Shown in pieces: positions 8,544 to 17,850 of a DNA stretch of 64,000 nt. The notes beneath the pieces are model-generated. The model was not told where the DNA came from. It was given only the letters and a program-made list of their open reading frames with translations, and made no database searches. The stretch covers positions 1-64,000 of the forward strand of contig JBMNUB010000004.1 of the NCBI GenBank assembly GCA_050946055.1. Reading direction: 5' to 3'. The DNA comes from Fimadaptatus sp050946055 (GTDB lineage Bacteria; Bacillota; Clostridia; Christensenellales; Aristaeellaceae). Made by a program: the position numbers and the translations under genes. How positions within the stretch are numbered: position 1 is the stretch's first letter; each line of letters begins with the position of its first letter.

Positions 8544-9578
8544 TCAGCCCTGCCTGTCCTCCGCAAGGGACGCACGGTATTCCTTGGGCGGCATGCCGGT
8601 GTACTTTCTGAACACCTGGCTGAAGTAGTGCGGATTGTTGCCCAGCCCCACCCGCGTCGCCACCTCGTAGCTGCGCATGGAGCTGTCCTGTGCCATGAGC
8701 GCCTTGGCGTGTTCCATGCGCACCTCCAATAGATACGCACTGAACTTGCGCCCGACATCGCGCGCAAACTCGCGCCCGATGTAGTCCGCGTTCATGTACA
8801 CCACCTTATCGGCTATGTACTGAAGCGACAGCGCTTCTTCGGCGTAGTGCGCTTCCACATAGTCAATCATCTTGCGCACGAACCCGCGCGAGCCGGTATC
8901 CGCCTGCATGCCCGACAGCGTGGCGGCGATGTGATGCTCCAGCGGCTCAAGCCCACTGTCAAACGCGCCCATTATGGCGTTTAGCTTCCACTGCGCAGGG
9001 TTTTCGTCCGCGCCCGCCGTTATCAGATAGACCAGCGCCTCGCGCAGCAGGCTGGGTTCGGCCTCGGTTCGGGCCAACTCATGCACCTGACGCTCTATCT
9101 CATCCGCGCTCATGCCGCTCATCTGAAGCGCCTTAAGCCGCTCCGCCATGGCGCGAATGCGCTCCTGACGCTCCTCGTACAGGTATGTCACGTGGCTGCG
9201 CGCCTTGTCTATGGCGCGGCAGGCGCGCACAAGCGCCTCTTCTACGTCTTCGCGCGAGCAGGGCTTTAGCAGATACTCCATTACGCCCGACTTCATGGCC
9301 TGCTGAGCGTAGGCAAAAGTATCATATCCGGAGAGTATTATCACGCGCAGCTGCGGGTGCAGCGCCATGGCCCGCTCTGTCAACTCCAGCCCGTCCATGC
9401 CCGGCATGCGCACGTCGGTCATCAGTATGTCCGGCATGTCGTCGGTCATGCTGTCCAGCGCGGAAAACGCATTGGAGCAGACTGCGGTCTTTACAAGCCC
9501 CAGCCCCTCCCAATCTATCATGTTCTCCAGACCTTCGCGGATTATCTGTTCATCATCCACGATAAGCAGCTTGTACAG
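8544..9578 (-). CDS. AraC-type two-component response regulator (YesN-like)
   Basis: This 344-residue protein has a receiver domain (about 1-125) and an AraC-family double helix-turn-helix at the C-terminus (about 240-335, with the end pattern GLGNNPHYFSQVFRKYTG). The phospho-acceptor is the aspartate in LMTDVRMPGMDG, and the conserved lysine is in YLLKP. The first beta strand needs the residues YKLLIVDDE; these are in frame only from a CTG at 9578, which has AGGAG 9 nt upstream. The nearest in-frame alternative, GTG 9560, would cut that strand. It pairs with the kinase encoded upstream and probably activates the ABC operon. Confidence 0.85.
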   Translation of the reverse strand: MYKLLIVDDEQIIREGLENMIDWEGLGLVKTAVCSNAFSALDSMTDDMPDILMTDVRMPGMDGLELTERAMALHPQLRVIILSGYDTFAYAQQAMKSGVMEYLLKPCSREDVEEALVRACRAIDKARSHVTYLYEERQERIRAMAERLKALQMSGMSADEIERQVHELARTEAEPSLLREALVYLITAGADENPAQWKLNAIMGAFDSGLEPLEHHIAATLSGMQADTGSRGFVRKMIDYVEAHYAEEALSLQYIADKVVYMNADYIGREFARDVGRKFSAYLLEVRMEHAKALMAQDSSMRSYEVATRVGLGNNPHYFSQVFRKYTGMPPKEYRASLAEDRQG

Positions 9579-9608
9579 CTAAATCATCTCCTGACTGCGT
9601 TTCGATTC

Positions 9609-11339
9609 TTACGCGCGCGTGTCGGGCAGATGTATCACTATGCGCGTATGCCCGTCCTCGTTCTTTACGCGCAGTCCGTATTCATTAGAGAATGCGTATT
9701 GCACGCGGCGGTGTATGTTGCGCATGCCTATGCCCAGACCCTCGGGGCGTATCTCGCCGCTCTCCAGCTTTTCAAGTATGTCCTCGTCTATGCCCTGCCC
9801 GTTGTCCTCCACGGTCACGTCTATGCCGTCCACGGCTGCGCGGCAGAATATGCGTATCACGCAGGTATCCAGCATGTTGTCCGCCGCGTGATGCACGGCG
9901 TTTTCGACAAGGGGCTGTATGGTCATGGCCGGTATCTTGCACTGCGCAAACTCATCGGGTACATCATACTCCACCTGAAGCCGCTCGCCATAGCGTATCA
10001 GCTGTATGCGCAGGTACTCGCGCGTTATCTGCAAATCATCCTCGATTGTCACTATGTCGCGCTTGTCGTTGAGGCTGGCGCGCAGCATCTTGCCCAGCGC
10101 GTCGGTCATAGTGGCTATGCGCTTGTCGGGCGCGCTCTGCGACAGGCAGTATATCGACTCCAGCGTATTGTACAGAAAGTGCGGGCGCACCTGTGCGCGC
10201 AGCTGCTGCATCTGCTTTTCCTGCAATATCCGCTGCTTCTCGGTGTTCTCGCGCGTCAGCCTGTCGTAATCGCGCGTCATCTTATCAAAGTGCCTGTGCA
10301 GCTTGCCTATCTCATCGCCGCGCTTTAGATAGGGGCTGTCCTCCTCCGGCACGGGCCTGCCGTTTGCCGCAAATGCGTCAAACTTGTCCACCAGCACCTG
10401 AAGATGGCGCACTATGCTGGCTATGAGTATGGCGCTCACCACAAGCGCAAGCAGCACCGAAGCCAGTATCACGCCCAGCGTCATGCGCTCTGCCAGCTTC
10501 ACGCTGTCGCTTATGCCGCCATAGTCCACCAGCGTCACATACTGCCAGCCGTTGGGCGCGGTATACCTTGCGCACAGCGCTTCGCCGCCGCTGTTCATGT
10601 ACTCATAGCCATCCTCACCGTATGGCAGGCTGGCAACGCGCTCGTCGCTCGCATACAGGCAGGTTTCGCCGCTGTATATGGCGCACTCGAGCGGACTGCC
10701 CAGCGCCGCCATGCTGCGCCTGTTCTGCTCGACCATGGCTTCAAGGTCTATCTTTATCAGCAGCGTGGCCATGGGGCGAAGCGACAGGCCGCGCGTCTCG
10801 CGTATCTCGCGCAGCAGGTAAAGTTCGGGCTGGTCTTTTTCTTCTATCATCCACTTTTCGCGCCCGTTCATAGCCATCGCCGCATCCACATGCTGCGCGG
10901 TGATCTTATCCACCGCATGAGTCCTGCCATAGCCCTGTATGAAAGACTCGCCGCCCGCCGTCTTTAGCTGCAATAGTTTCACATTGTTAAACCATATGGC
11001 AAAGTAGCTCATGCGGTCGCCTATCTCGGTCTTGGCCGACACCCATGAGGCGGTGTTTATGGGCATGTCCTGCATCGTAGTCAGGTTCTTTTGCAGCACG
11101 TTGTCCGCCAGTATGCGGTATGACAGCTCCTCTATGTCGGTAAGGCCGGACTGTATGCGCTCTGCAAATATCGCGCTCATCTTGACGCTACTCTTATAGA
11201 GCTGTTCGTCATAGGCGGCATACGGCAGTCTTATCGTCGCAAACACGCCGATACACACGATTAGCATCGCCGAAGCCAGTATCAGAAGGAACTTGGTCCG
11301 CAGCCGCGTATTGCTCAGCCGCCTTATGAGATAGCGCAT
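9609..11339 (-). CDS. YesM-type sensor histidine kinase
   Basis: This 576-residue membrane kinase has helix 1 at about 12-34, an extracellular sensor domain to about 275, helix 2 (VILASVLLALVVSAILIASI), a HAMP region, a His_kinase domain and a HATPase domain. The phosphorylated histidine is in VRPHFLYNTLESI at about residue 387. ATP-binding motifs include VENAVHHAA and EDNGQGID. ATG 11339 follows GGAGG. It should sense an extracellular sugar, or the loaded binding protein, and phosphorylate the regulator encoded 30 nt downstream. Confidence 0.9.
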   Translation of the reverse strand: MRYLIRRLSNTRLRTKFLLILASAMLIVCIGVFATIRLPYAAYDEQLYKSSVKMSAIFAERIQSGLTDIEELSYRILADNVLQKNLTTMQDMPINTASWVSAKTEIGDRMSYFAIWFNNVKLLQLKTAGGESFIQGYGRTHAVDKITAQHVDAAMAMNGREKWMIEEKDQPELYLLREIRETRGLSLRPMATLLIKIDLEAMVEQNRRSMAALGSPLECAIYSGETCLYASDERVASLPYGEDGYEYMNSGGEALCARYTAPNGWQYVTLVDYGGISDSVKLAERMTLGVILASVLLALVVSAILIASIVRHLQVLVDKFDAFAANGRPVPEEDSPYLKRGDEIGKLHRHFDKMTRDYDRLTRENTEKQRILQEKQMQQLRAQVRPHFLYNTLESIYCLSQSAPDKRIATMTDALGKMLRASLNDKRDIVTIEDDLQITREYLRIQLIRYGERLQVEYDVPDEFAQCKIPAMTIQPLVENAVHHAADNMLDTCVIRIFCRAAVDGIDVTVEDNGQGIDEDILEKLESGEIRPEGLGIGMRNIHRRVQYAFSNEYGLRVKNEDGHTRIVIHLPDTRA

Positions 11340-11532
11340 GTAAACTGCCTCCGTGTTTTGCCCGGATGCATGCCGCGCACCCATGGCCTCTTTTGCGTGT
11401 ATGCCTCCGCGCGGCGTTAAGCGCAGGGCTGCACATGCGCGGCCTCAAGCCGCCGCAAGTCATCCTCCAAATGGCGCTGCGCCGGGCGGCATAGCTTTAC
11501 AGAGCGGCCTGCCTCCCCTGTGCCGCATGCCG

Positions 11533-13290
11533 TCAGTCGAGCTTAAGCACCCTTGCCGAATGCGGCTCCATGTCAAACAGCGTGAAGTGGCCTTCGTGCC
11601 ATCCCATATCGGCGTCCGTCCAGAAGTCGCGTATTCTCGCGCCGCTGTCCATCGCAACTGCTATCGACCTTATGTCATCCGAATGATTGAATACGCATAC
11701 TATGTGCTTATCGCCCTTATCTATGCGCCCTATTTCAAAGGTGTCATCGTCGTAAACGGCTGCGTCGCCCGCGACCTCCATCATGCGCCTTAGCACCTCT
11801 ATATTGCCCTGACTCATCTCATCCAGCTTATCGCCGGAGGTCACCACGCCGCCGCTGGCGACTATGTACGCCTTGTGGTACTCAAATTCGGCATCGGTCA
11901 TATCGCATATGGCGCGCCTATAAACCCCGTTTCTTATGCCGCTGCGATCCCTCTTTTCCAGCACCACTCCATCGGGGTCGTTGATCCACAGGCGTCCGTT
12001 TTGCCAGCTTCTTCCCGTCAATTCCTGCATATTGCCGCCGATTATGCTCCACTTGCGGAACACGTCGTTAGTCGCCCTATTGCCGTCTACCAGACCCAGC
12101 TGCGGCCAAAACGGCGCATTGCAGCCCAGTATGTAGCTGTCCGCACCCACCTCGTCGTTTATCGCTTCGAATGCGGCTCGGAATGCCTGCACGCGCGTTT
12201 TGCGCCGGTCGTGATGTACGCCGGGCAGCGCGCCATAGCTGGTAAAGTCCAGCTTAAAGTATCTTATGCCCCATTCATCGTGGAACGTGCGCACCACCCT
12301 GCGCAGGTAATCCATGGCAGCCGGATTGGTGCCGTCCAGCACATACCAGTCGCGGTTAAAGCAATGCTCCTGCGAGGGCTTGCCGCTCTCATCCATGAGC
12401 AGCCAGTCCGGGTGTTCCCTGAACAGGCGGGAGCGTTTGCTGACCGTAAACGGCGCTATATACCCCGCCGGTTCGCAGCCGCATTCGCGTATGCGCGCGC
12501 ACATCTCCTTCATATCCGCGCCCGTTTCCGGATTGGGTATCAGCCAGTCAGTAGTGTCCTGATATCCATCGTCTATCTGCACGCGCCTAAGCTCGGGTAT
12601 GCGGCTGTGCAATGCGCGCGCCTGCTCGTACATCTCCTCGGACTTTATGCCGCTAATCGAGTGATACGAGCACCAGCCAAACGGCATATCGGGATAGGGC
12701 CTGCGCGGATGATTAAGGCATATCCTGTCTGCCAATTCGCCAAACAGCCCGTCCCTGCTTTCGCCAAACAGCGCTATGAATTCCTCCAGTTCCCATGTCT
12801 CGCCCGGCAATATCTCGATGTCCTCGCAGTCCATAACTATCTCTATGTAGTTATCGAGGAACCGGAATTCGCCCATGAACCTAAAGCAGCTGGCAAACGC
12901 CAGTAAGGCCCGGTCATATTGCGTGGGCGAAAGCAGCATCAGCGAGTACGCCGTGTACAGTTCGGCGCTGAACGGGCTCTTCTTGAGATTAAAGAACTCC
13001 TCGTCCGGGCCATACTTGCCTATGTTGTGCGGCTCATGCAGCGTGCCGCCATGCTGGGAGAGCATGTGAAAGCCTTCGGCATAAAACGGACAGCTCGCCG
13101 CCACCGGGAATCTTCCCGAAAACAGCGCGACTTCCCGCACGCGCGCGGCGCTTGCGCCATGGTTGGTCAGGCGGGCGCGGCATACATTGCCCTCCCATGT
13201 CCGCTCCAGCGCAAGCTCATCGCCGGCCACGCTTCCGTCGCTCATGCGCACCTGCATAGGCAGTGCCTTGATGAAGTCTAAGTCGAACAT
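11533..13290 (-). CDS. glycoside hydrolase family 36-like alpha-galactosidase
   Basis: This 585-residue protein is without a signal peptide. A beta-sandwich N-terminal domain (to about 200) is followed by a TIM barrel that begins PYPDMPFGWCSYHS. The barrel strand RRVQIDDGYQ binds substrate, and IRYFKLDFTS at about 343-352 carries the likely nucleophile aspartate (about 348). A short C-terminal beta domain follows. The family hydrolyses terminal alpha-galactosides or related oligosaccharides. Lack of a signal peptide fits hydrolysis after uptake by the adjacent ABC importer. An AGGA site lies 12 nt before the ATG, a long spacing. Confidence 0.8.
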   Translation of the reverse strand: MFDLDFIKALPMQVRMSDGSVAGDELALERTWEGNVCRARLTNHGASAARVREVALFSGRFPVAASCPFYAEGFHMLSQHGGTLHEPHNIGKYGPDEEFFNLKKSPFSAELYTAYSLMLLSPTQYDRALLAFASCFRFMGEFRFLDNYIEIVMDCEDIEILPGETWELEEFIALFGESRDGLFGELADRICLNHPRRPYPDMPFGWCSYHSISGIKSEEMYEQARALHSRIPELRRVQIDDGYQDTTDWLIPNPETGADMKEMCARIRECGCEPAGYIAPFTVSKRSRLFREHPDWLLMDESGKPSQEHCFNRDWYVLDGTNPAAMDYLRRVVRTFHDEWGIRYFKLDFTSYGALPGVHHDRRKTRVQAFRAAFEAINDEVGADSYILGCNAPFWPQLGLVDGNRATNDVFRKWSIIGGNMQELTGRSWQNGRLWINDPDGVVLEKRDRSGIRNGVYRRAICDMTDAEFEYHKAYIVASGGVVTSGDKLDEMSQGNIEVLRRMMEVAGDAAVYDDDTFEIGRIDKGDKHIVCVFNHSDDIRSIAVAMDSGARIRDFWTDADMGWHEGHFTLFDMEPHSARVLKLD

Positions 13291-13352
13291 TTCAGCATTC
13301 GTCCTTTCCTGTATTATGCCGGTTCAGTGCATGTATACTGTGCCATGCCGGC

Positions 13353-14315
13353 TCACTGGCCGGGAGATTCCTGCCCGTAGCGCCGCACTATCTCGCCTAT
13401 CATGCGCCTGTCGCCGCCCAGCTTCTCAAAGCAGCGCAGGAACTCCTCGGGCGGCTCGACCGCAAACACGCGCCGCGCCCCGTCGCACGGATGGTCGAAC
13501 GCTATGCGGCAGGCGTGCAGCAGCTGGTGATCAAGCCCCGCCAGCGGACACTTGCGCGCGCCATACAGCGGATCGCCCATGACGGGCGCGCCCAGCGAAG
13601 CCATGTGTACCCTTATCTGATGCGTGCGCCCCGTGCGCAGGCGCGCTTCTATAAGCGTCGCACCGCGCAGATGCGCCAGCACGCGGTAGTGCGTCTGCGC
13701 CTCGCGCCCGCCGCGCACTATTGCCATGCGCTTGCGATCCACGGGATGCCTGCCTATCGGCGCGTCCACCTCGCCCTCCTCGCAGCGGGGCGCGCCCTGA
13801 AGTATGGCAAGGTATACCCTGCCCACAGTGTGCGCCGCTATCTGCTCGCTGAGCTTTACGTGTGCCTCGTCGTTCTTGGCTATCAGCAGCAGCCCGGTCG
13901 TGTCCTTGTCTATCCTGTGCAGTATGCCCGGACGCAGCTCGCCGCCTATGCCCGAGAGGTGATCCAGCTTGCCCAGCAGCGCGTTGACCAGCGTGCCGTC
14001 GGGGTTGCCCGCCGCGGGATGCACCACCATGCCGCAGGGCTTGTTGACCACGGCCAGATACTCGTCCTGATAGACTATCTCTATGGGGATGTCCTGCGCG
14101 ACCGCGTTCATCTCCACGGGCGGCGGCACTTCCACGTCCACGCTTTGACCGGCCTTAAGCTGCTGGCCGCTCTTTTGCGGGCGCGCGCCGTCCACCAGCA
14201 CATGGCCATCCGCTATCAGCTTCTGTGCGCGCGAGCGCGTAAGCCCGGCGCTCTCGCGCACGAATTCATCCAGCCGCATGGCGGCCGTGGCAGTATATCG
14301 CATGATGTTACTCAT
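13353..14315 (-). CDS. rluD: RluA-family 23S rRNA pseudouridine synthase (RluD-like)
   Basis: This 320-residue protein has an N-terminal S4 RNA-binding domain (about 12-60) and a pseudouridine synthase domain. The catalytic aspartate is in HRIDKDTTGL at about residue 136, and RTGRTHQIRVH and GDPLYGA are conserved family blocks. It isomerises specific uridines in 23S rRNA. The start overlaps the lspA stop by 8 nt (ATGAGTAA), and lspA-rluD is the standard Firmicute pair (YlyB). Confidence 0.9.
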   Translation of the reverse strand: MSNIMRYTATAAMRLDEFVRESAGLTRSRAQKLIADGHVLVDGARPQKSGQQLKAGQSVDVEVPPPVEMNAVAQDIPIEIVYQDEYLAVVNKPCGMVVHPAAGNPDGTLVNALLGKLDHLSGIGGELRPGILHRIDKDTTGLLLIAKNDEAHVKLSEQIAAHTVGRVYLAILQGAPRCEEGEVDAPIGRHPVDRKRMAIVRGGREAQTHYRVLAHLRGATLIEARLRTGRTHQIRVHMASLGAPVMGDPLYGARKCPLAGLDHQLLHACRIAFDHPCDGARRVFAVEPPEEFLRCFEKLGGDRRMIGEIVRRYGQESPGQ

Positions 14316-14769
14316 TTGCCTCCTCTTGATCGCGGGGCGCAAAGAACAGCAGGTATATTATCAGCAGCGCCGCTCCCAGCGTAAGGCACACGTCGGCTAT
14401 GTTGAACACCGGAAAGTCTATCGCGTATATGTATATAAAGTCCACCACATACCCGCGTATCGCCCGGTCTATCATGTTGCCTATCGCACCCGCTATTGTG
14501 AGCCAGCCGCCCAGCTGCGCCAGCACCGGCAGTCTATCCCGGCGCACGGTTATGTATATCGACGCTATTATCGCATACACAAGGCTCAGCAGTATGAACA
14601 CATGCTGCATGTCCTGCATTATGCCAAACGCCGCGCCGCGATTCTCTACGAATGTGAACGACATTATGCCGTGTATCACATCCATGGGCGCGCCCAGTCC
14701 GTTTGCCGCCCACGCCTTGGTTAGCTGATCCGCTGCCAGCATCACGATTACCATTATAGCGTAAAACAA
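14308..14769 (-). CDS. lspA: lipoprotein signal peptidase (signal peptidase II)
   Basis: This 153-residue integral membrane aspartyl protease cleaves prolipoproteins ahead of the lipidated cysteine. It has four predicted helices. Conserved blocks are VENRGAAFGI, GNMIDR (catalytic Asp about 101) and FNIADV (catalytic Asp about 126). The start is a TTG at 14769 preceded by GGGAGG; the first ATG (14754) would remove part of helix 1. It overlaps rluD by 8 nt. Confidence 0.92.
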   Translation of the reverse strand: MFYAIMVIVMLAADQLTKAWAANGLGAPMDVIHGIMSFTFVENRGAAFGIMQDMQHVFILLSLVYAIIASIYITVRRDRLPVLAQLGGWLTIAGAIGNMIDRAIRGYVVDFIYIYAIDFPVFNIADVCLTLGAALLIIYLLFFAPRDQEEANE

Positions 14770-14964
14770 ATCTATTATCCTCCCGCTCCCGGCGCAGGGG
14801 CATTGCCGCCCATGGAGTGCGCTCCGTCAATCATGCACCTGTCTGGCCATATTCCCGCGCGCTCCGATAGTGAACATGCCCCTGCGCACTTTCGGCGCTG
14901 CCCGCGCAAGCCAGATGCCCGCCCGTGCCGCGCCTGCCTTGGGCGCGCTCATCGCCCCTGCCGC

Positions 14965-15258
14965 CTAGCGCTTGCCCAGATCGCGCTGGACTATCTCGAC
15001 TATCTCCGCCAGAAATCCGCCTATCAGCGGTATGTTCTCCACGGTCAGGCGGCTCAGTATCACCGCCACGACCGCGCCCAGTATCGTAAATCCCACCGCG
15101 CCGCCCAGGCCGCGCGCCAGTCCTGCCATGAAGTTGCGCCAGAAGAAGCGCTTTGTGTCGCTGACATAGAGCATGTACTGCTCCAGCCCCAGCGCCTCCA
15201 GCCGCTCCACCTGCCGCCTGAGCCGCCACACCAGCCCCCGATACGCGCTCTGCCTCAT
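14965..15258 (-). CDS. DUF5665-like small membrane protein
   Basis: This 97-residue protein has a basic N-terminal half (the block KRFFWRNFMAGLARGLGG at about 36-53) followed by one hydrophobic helix (GFTILGAVVAVILSRL). It ends in an amphipathic segment LIGGFLAEIVEIV. This matches the uncharacterised DUF5665 family often found next to divIVA and lspA in Clostridia. A GGGGGG tract lies 9 nt upstream of the ATG. The function is unknown. Confidence 0.7.
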   Translation of the reverse strand: MRQSAYRGLVWRLRRQVERLEALGLEQYMLYVSDTKRFFWRNFMAGLARGLGGAVGFTILGAVVAVILSRLTVENIPLIGGFLAEIVEIVQRDLGKR

Positions 15259-15374
15259 GCAAGCATACCCCCCTTGTTATGGAAGTATGCCCATACTGCG
15301 GCGCATATACTACCGCCCGTATTGGCGGAGTGAGCCTTGAGCGCATTGCGCGCCATTTGCCAAAAAGCACCACA

Positions 15375-15399
15375 GCCGCAGTCTGATTCAGCCTGCGGC
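15375..15399 (-). terminator. possible terminator between divIVA and the DUF5665 gene
   Basis: The stem GCCGCAG (15375-15381) / CTGCGGC (15393-15399) is followed on the minus strand by TGTGGTGCTTTTTGG. It lies in the 223-nt gap after divIVA. Confidence 0.45.
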
Positions 15400-15481
15400 C
15401 GGGGGCTTGCTTGGCGCTAGCCACTTATAGCGGCGGTATGTCCGGGTTCTTCACGCCCGATAGGCCTGCCGCATGTGCGGA

Positions 15482-15967
15482 TCAGTTGTCCGCAAACAGC
15501 TCGGTGTCGGACTTGAGCACATGCACCTGATCCAGCACAAGGCGCTGGAAGCGGGCGCGGTAATCGTCGGCGGCCTTCTTGAGTTCGGCAAGATCGGCGC
15601 GCGCCTGGTCGGCCTCGACCTTGGCGGTGGCCACTATCGTGCGCGCCTGCTCCTCGGCGGCGGACACGGTCTCCTCGGCGCTCTTCTTGGCCTGATCGGT
15701 GGTCTCATCGGCTATGCGCTGAGCGGTCAGCAGCGTCTCGCGCAGCGTAGCCTCGAGGTTCTTGAGGTAGCCGGGCTCGCTAAGGGCGCTGTCGTCCTTA
15801 GCCTGCTCCTCCTGCTCCTCCAGCTTCTTCTTGAGCGAACGATTCTCCTTTATGAGCGCCGCATAGTCATTGGCTATCTCATCGAGAAAATCATCGACCT
15901 CATCCTTGCTGTATCCAAGCTCCTGATCAGAAAATACCTTGGAGCTGATATCGTTAAGCGTAATCAT
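15482..15967 (-). CDS. divIVA: DivIVA-domain cell division/polarity protein
   Basis: This 161-residue protein starts ITLNDISSKVFSDQELGYS, the lipid-binding DivIVA N-terminus (S/T-P-x-D-I and a GY motif, with EVDDFLDEIANDY). It continues as a long coiled coil rich in E, K and A (about 35-140). DivIVA proteins mark negatively curved membrane at septa and poles and recruit division or sporulation partners. ATG 15967 follows GAAGGGAG; the upstream ATG at 15994 does not. Gene order ylmH-divIVA is conserved. Confidence 0.9.
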   Translation of the reverse strand: MITLNDISSKVFSDQELGYSKDEVDDFLDEIANDYAALIKENRSLKKKLEEQEEQAKDDSALSEPGYLKNLEATLRETLLTAQRIADETTDQAKKSAEETVSAAEEQARTIVATAKVEADQARADLAELKKAADDYRARFQRLVLDQVHVLKSDTELFADN

Positions 15968-16028
15968 AGTAAACAATCTCCCTTCGATATGCAAAGTAGA
16001 GTGATCTACGCCGCGCGCATGTGCATAC

Positions 16029-16047
16029 GGTCATATGACCCAGTATA
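16029..16047 (-). promoter_or_regulatory. palindrome at the putative divIVA promoter
   Basis: The perfect 12-bp palindrome GGTCATATGACC (16029-16040) abuts a TATACT on the minus strand (16041-16047), 62 nt upstream of the divIVA start. It could be an operator at the transcription start. No convincing -35 is visible. Confidence 0.4.
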
Positions 16048-16133
16048 TTCTCTCCGCGCGCGGTGTTTTCCTTCTTAAAGGCGCAAAAAGGCGCAGACTT
16101 TAAGGAATCTTATCAATTTTTAAGAAAGTTTGG

Positions 16134-16886
16134 TCACTTATTCTGATACTTGAATATGCAAAGGCCCAGCCTGTCGCGGCGCGTGCGCCCCTGTTCCTCT
16201 ATGAGCTTGAACCTGCCCAAGCCGCGCGCGCTCACCACGTCGCCGGGCTGAAGCTGGCGGTCTATGGCCGTGCATTCCACAAAGCTCACGCGCACTCGCC
16301 CGGAGCGCACCACCTGCTGCGCCTCGGCGCGCGACAGCGACAGCGCCGCAGCCAGCACCGCATCCAATCGCGGCGACTGCACGGTTATGCGGCGCAGCTC
16401 TCCCTGCGGCGGCGGCAGCTCGCCTATGTCATACAGCCTGCGCACGCGCAGAGCCGCGCGCCCCGCGCTGTCCCAGCTGCCCTTGAGCATGTCCTCCATG
16501 CGCTCCAGCGCAAACAGCAGCGCCCGCGAATGCGCCTCGTCTATCACTATGTCGCCGAAGCATTCCCTGTCCACGCCCAGCGCCATCAGCGATCCCAGTA
16601 TGTCGCGGTGCTGGCAGGACGCGAACCGACCATCCCACGCGGCTTCCATCACCGCTATGGGCCACTGTATCTCCTCGCCGTCCGTCCAGCCAAACGCCGC
16701 CACCGTGCGTTCGGCATCCTCGTAGCCGCCGAACAGCTGGACCGGCACGCGCTCGGCTGCCGCAGCCTGCTGCGCAAGCCCGGCTTCGGCGGGGTCCAGG
16801 AAGTTTGAGAACATGATGCGTCCCGTGCGCCCGGCCCTGCGCGCGCAGTCGGCCAGATGCGCAAGCGTTACCTCCCGCTCGTCCAT
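16134..16886 (-). CDS. ylmH: YlmH-like RNA-binding protein (S4 domain)
   Basis: This 250-residue protein belongs to the YlmH family. It has an N-terminal alpha/beta domain (about 15-150, with SNFLDPAEAGLAQ and the block ALGVDRECFGDIVI) and a C-terminal S4 RNA-binding domain (about 175-245, SRAEAQQVVRSGRVRV). Family members act on 50S ribosomes and can function in ribosome-associated quality control (RqcP-related) or near the divisome. It starts two bases after the yggT stop, so it is in one transcription unit with sepF-yggT. Confidence 0.88.
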   Translation of the reverse strand: MDEREVTLAHLADCARRAGRTGRIMFSNFLDPAEAGLAQQAAAAERVPVQLFGGYEDAERTVAAFGWTDGEEIQWPIAVMEAAWDGRFASCQHRDILGSLMALGVDRECFGDIVIDEAHSRALLFALERMEDMLKGSWDSAGRAALRVRRLYDIGELPPPQGELRRITVQSPRLDAVLAAALSLSRAEAQQVVRSGRVRVSFVECTAIDRQLQPGDVVSARGLGRFKLIEEQGRTRRDRLGLCIFKYQNK

Positions 16887-16887
16887 A

Positions 16888-17181
16888 TCACCATATCCCC
16901 ATTATCATGTACAGCACCTGATTGAGCAACCCCTGCACCATGTTAAGCGCTATCATCACGAATATGACCGACAGGTCAAACGGAAATCCATGCCGCGCCA
17001 GATACATCGTTATGGGCATGAACGGCCTGCGCAGCGGCTCGAACAGCCTGTCCAGCATGGCATAGAGCCTAGTACCGCGCCCGAAAAAGCTCAGCACGCA
17101 GTACAACACCAGCGCCATGTTTACGACCCTGAAGAATAGGTTGAGTCCACGCATCAACTGATATCCCACACTGTACATCAT
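16888..17181 (-). CDS. yggT: YggT/YlmG-family membrane protein
   Basis: This 97-residue protein has two hydrophobic segments (about 8-32 and 65-92). Between them are the family residues LDRLFEPLRRPF and a FDLSVIFVMI stretch. YggT proteins have an accessory, poorly defined role next to the cell-division genes. The ATG overlaps the sepF stop by 4 nt. Confidence 0.88.
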   Translation of the reverse strand: MMYSVGYQLMRGLNLFFRVVNMALVLYCVLSFFGRGTRLYAMLDRLFEPLRRPFMPITMYLARHGFPFDLSVIFVMIALNMVQGLLNQVLYMIMGIW

Positions 17182-17816
17182 ATCTGGCTCCTGAAGCTAC
17201 GCACATTGGAGGCATAGCCTCCGCTCTGGCGGCGGTTGTCGTCATCCTCGGTGTCGTTTATGACCACGCTGCTGGGTGCTATTATGTACGTGGCGCGCGA
17301 CACCTGCCTCATCTTGGCGCCCAGCGCGTAGGACGCGCCGTATATCATGTCTATTGCGCGCTGCTTGACCTCGTCGTCGGTGTCCTCTATATTGAGCACC
17401 ACCTGCTTTTCATCCAGCAGATTGTCTATTATGTCCTTGCAGTCAGCCAGATCGCGCAGGTAATGTATCACCGTGTGCTGCATCCTGTCGCCCGAAGCGG
17501 GCGAGCCTACCGGCTGGCGTATGTTCTTGAACTCGACCATGTTGTCAACCTCCGGGTCGCTTTTGTACTGGGCATCGGTGCGCGAATAGCCGCGGTATGA
17601 ATCCGACGGCGTGTCCCGGCCTATGCGCGTAACGCGCGGCGGGTCATAATCGCGCGCGTCATCGGCAAAGTCGCGCCCTGCGTCGCCGCTCTCGCCCCAG
17701 CCCCTGTCGCGGCGGTCGTATTCGCGGCTGTCATCGCGCAGCTGAACCTCGGGTTCATCGCGGCTGACTATGCCGATTGCATCCAGAAACTTGTGAAATC
17801 CATTGCTAAACGACAT
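17178..17816 (-). CDS. sepF: cell division protein SepF
   Basis: This 212-residue protein has an N-terminal amphipathic helix (SFSNGFHKFLDAIGI) that binds membrane and a long charged linker rich in D, R and Y (about 20-105). The C-terminal DUF552 domain (about 115-200) includes IDNLLDEKQVVLNIED. SepF tethers FtsZ to the membrane at the septum. ATG 17816 has GGGAGG upstream; the longer frame overlaps yggS. Confidence 0.92.
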   Translation of the reverse strand: MSFSNGFHKFLDAIGIVSRDEPEVQLRDDSREYDRRDRGWGESGDAGRDFADDARDYDPPRVTRIGRDTPSDSYRGYSRTDAQYKSDPEVDNMVEFKNIRQPVGSPASGDRMQHTVIHYLRDLADCKDIIDNLLDEKQVVLNIEDTDDEVKQRAIDMIYGASYALGAKMRQVSRATYIIAPSSVVINDTEDDDNRRQSGGYASNVRSFRSQI

Positions 17817-17850
17817 TGAAACTTCCTCCCGAAATGGACCCTGCGACCCG

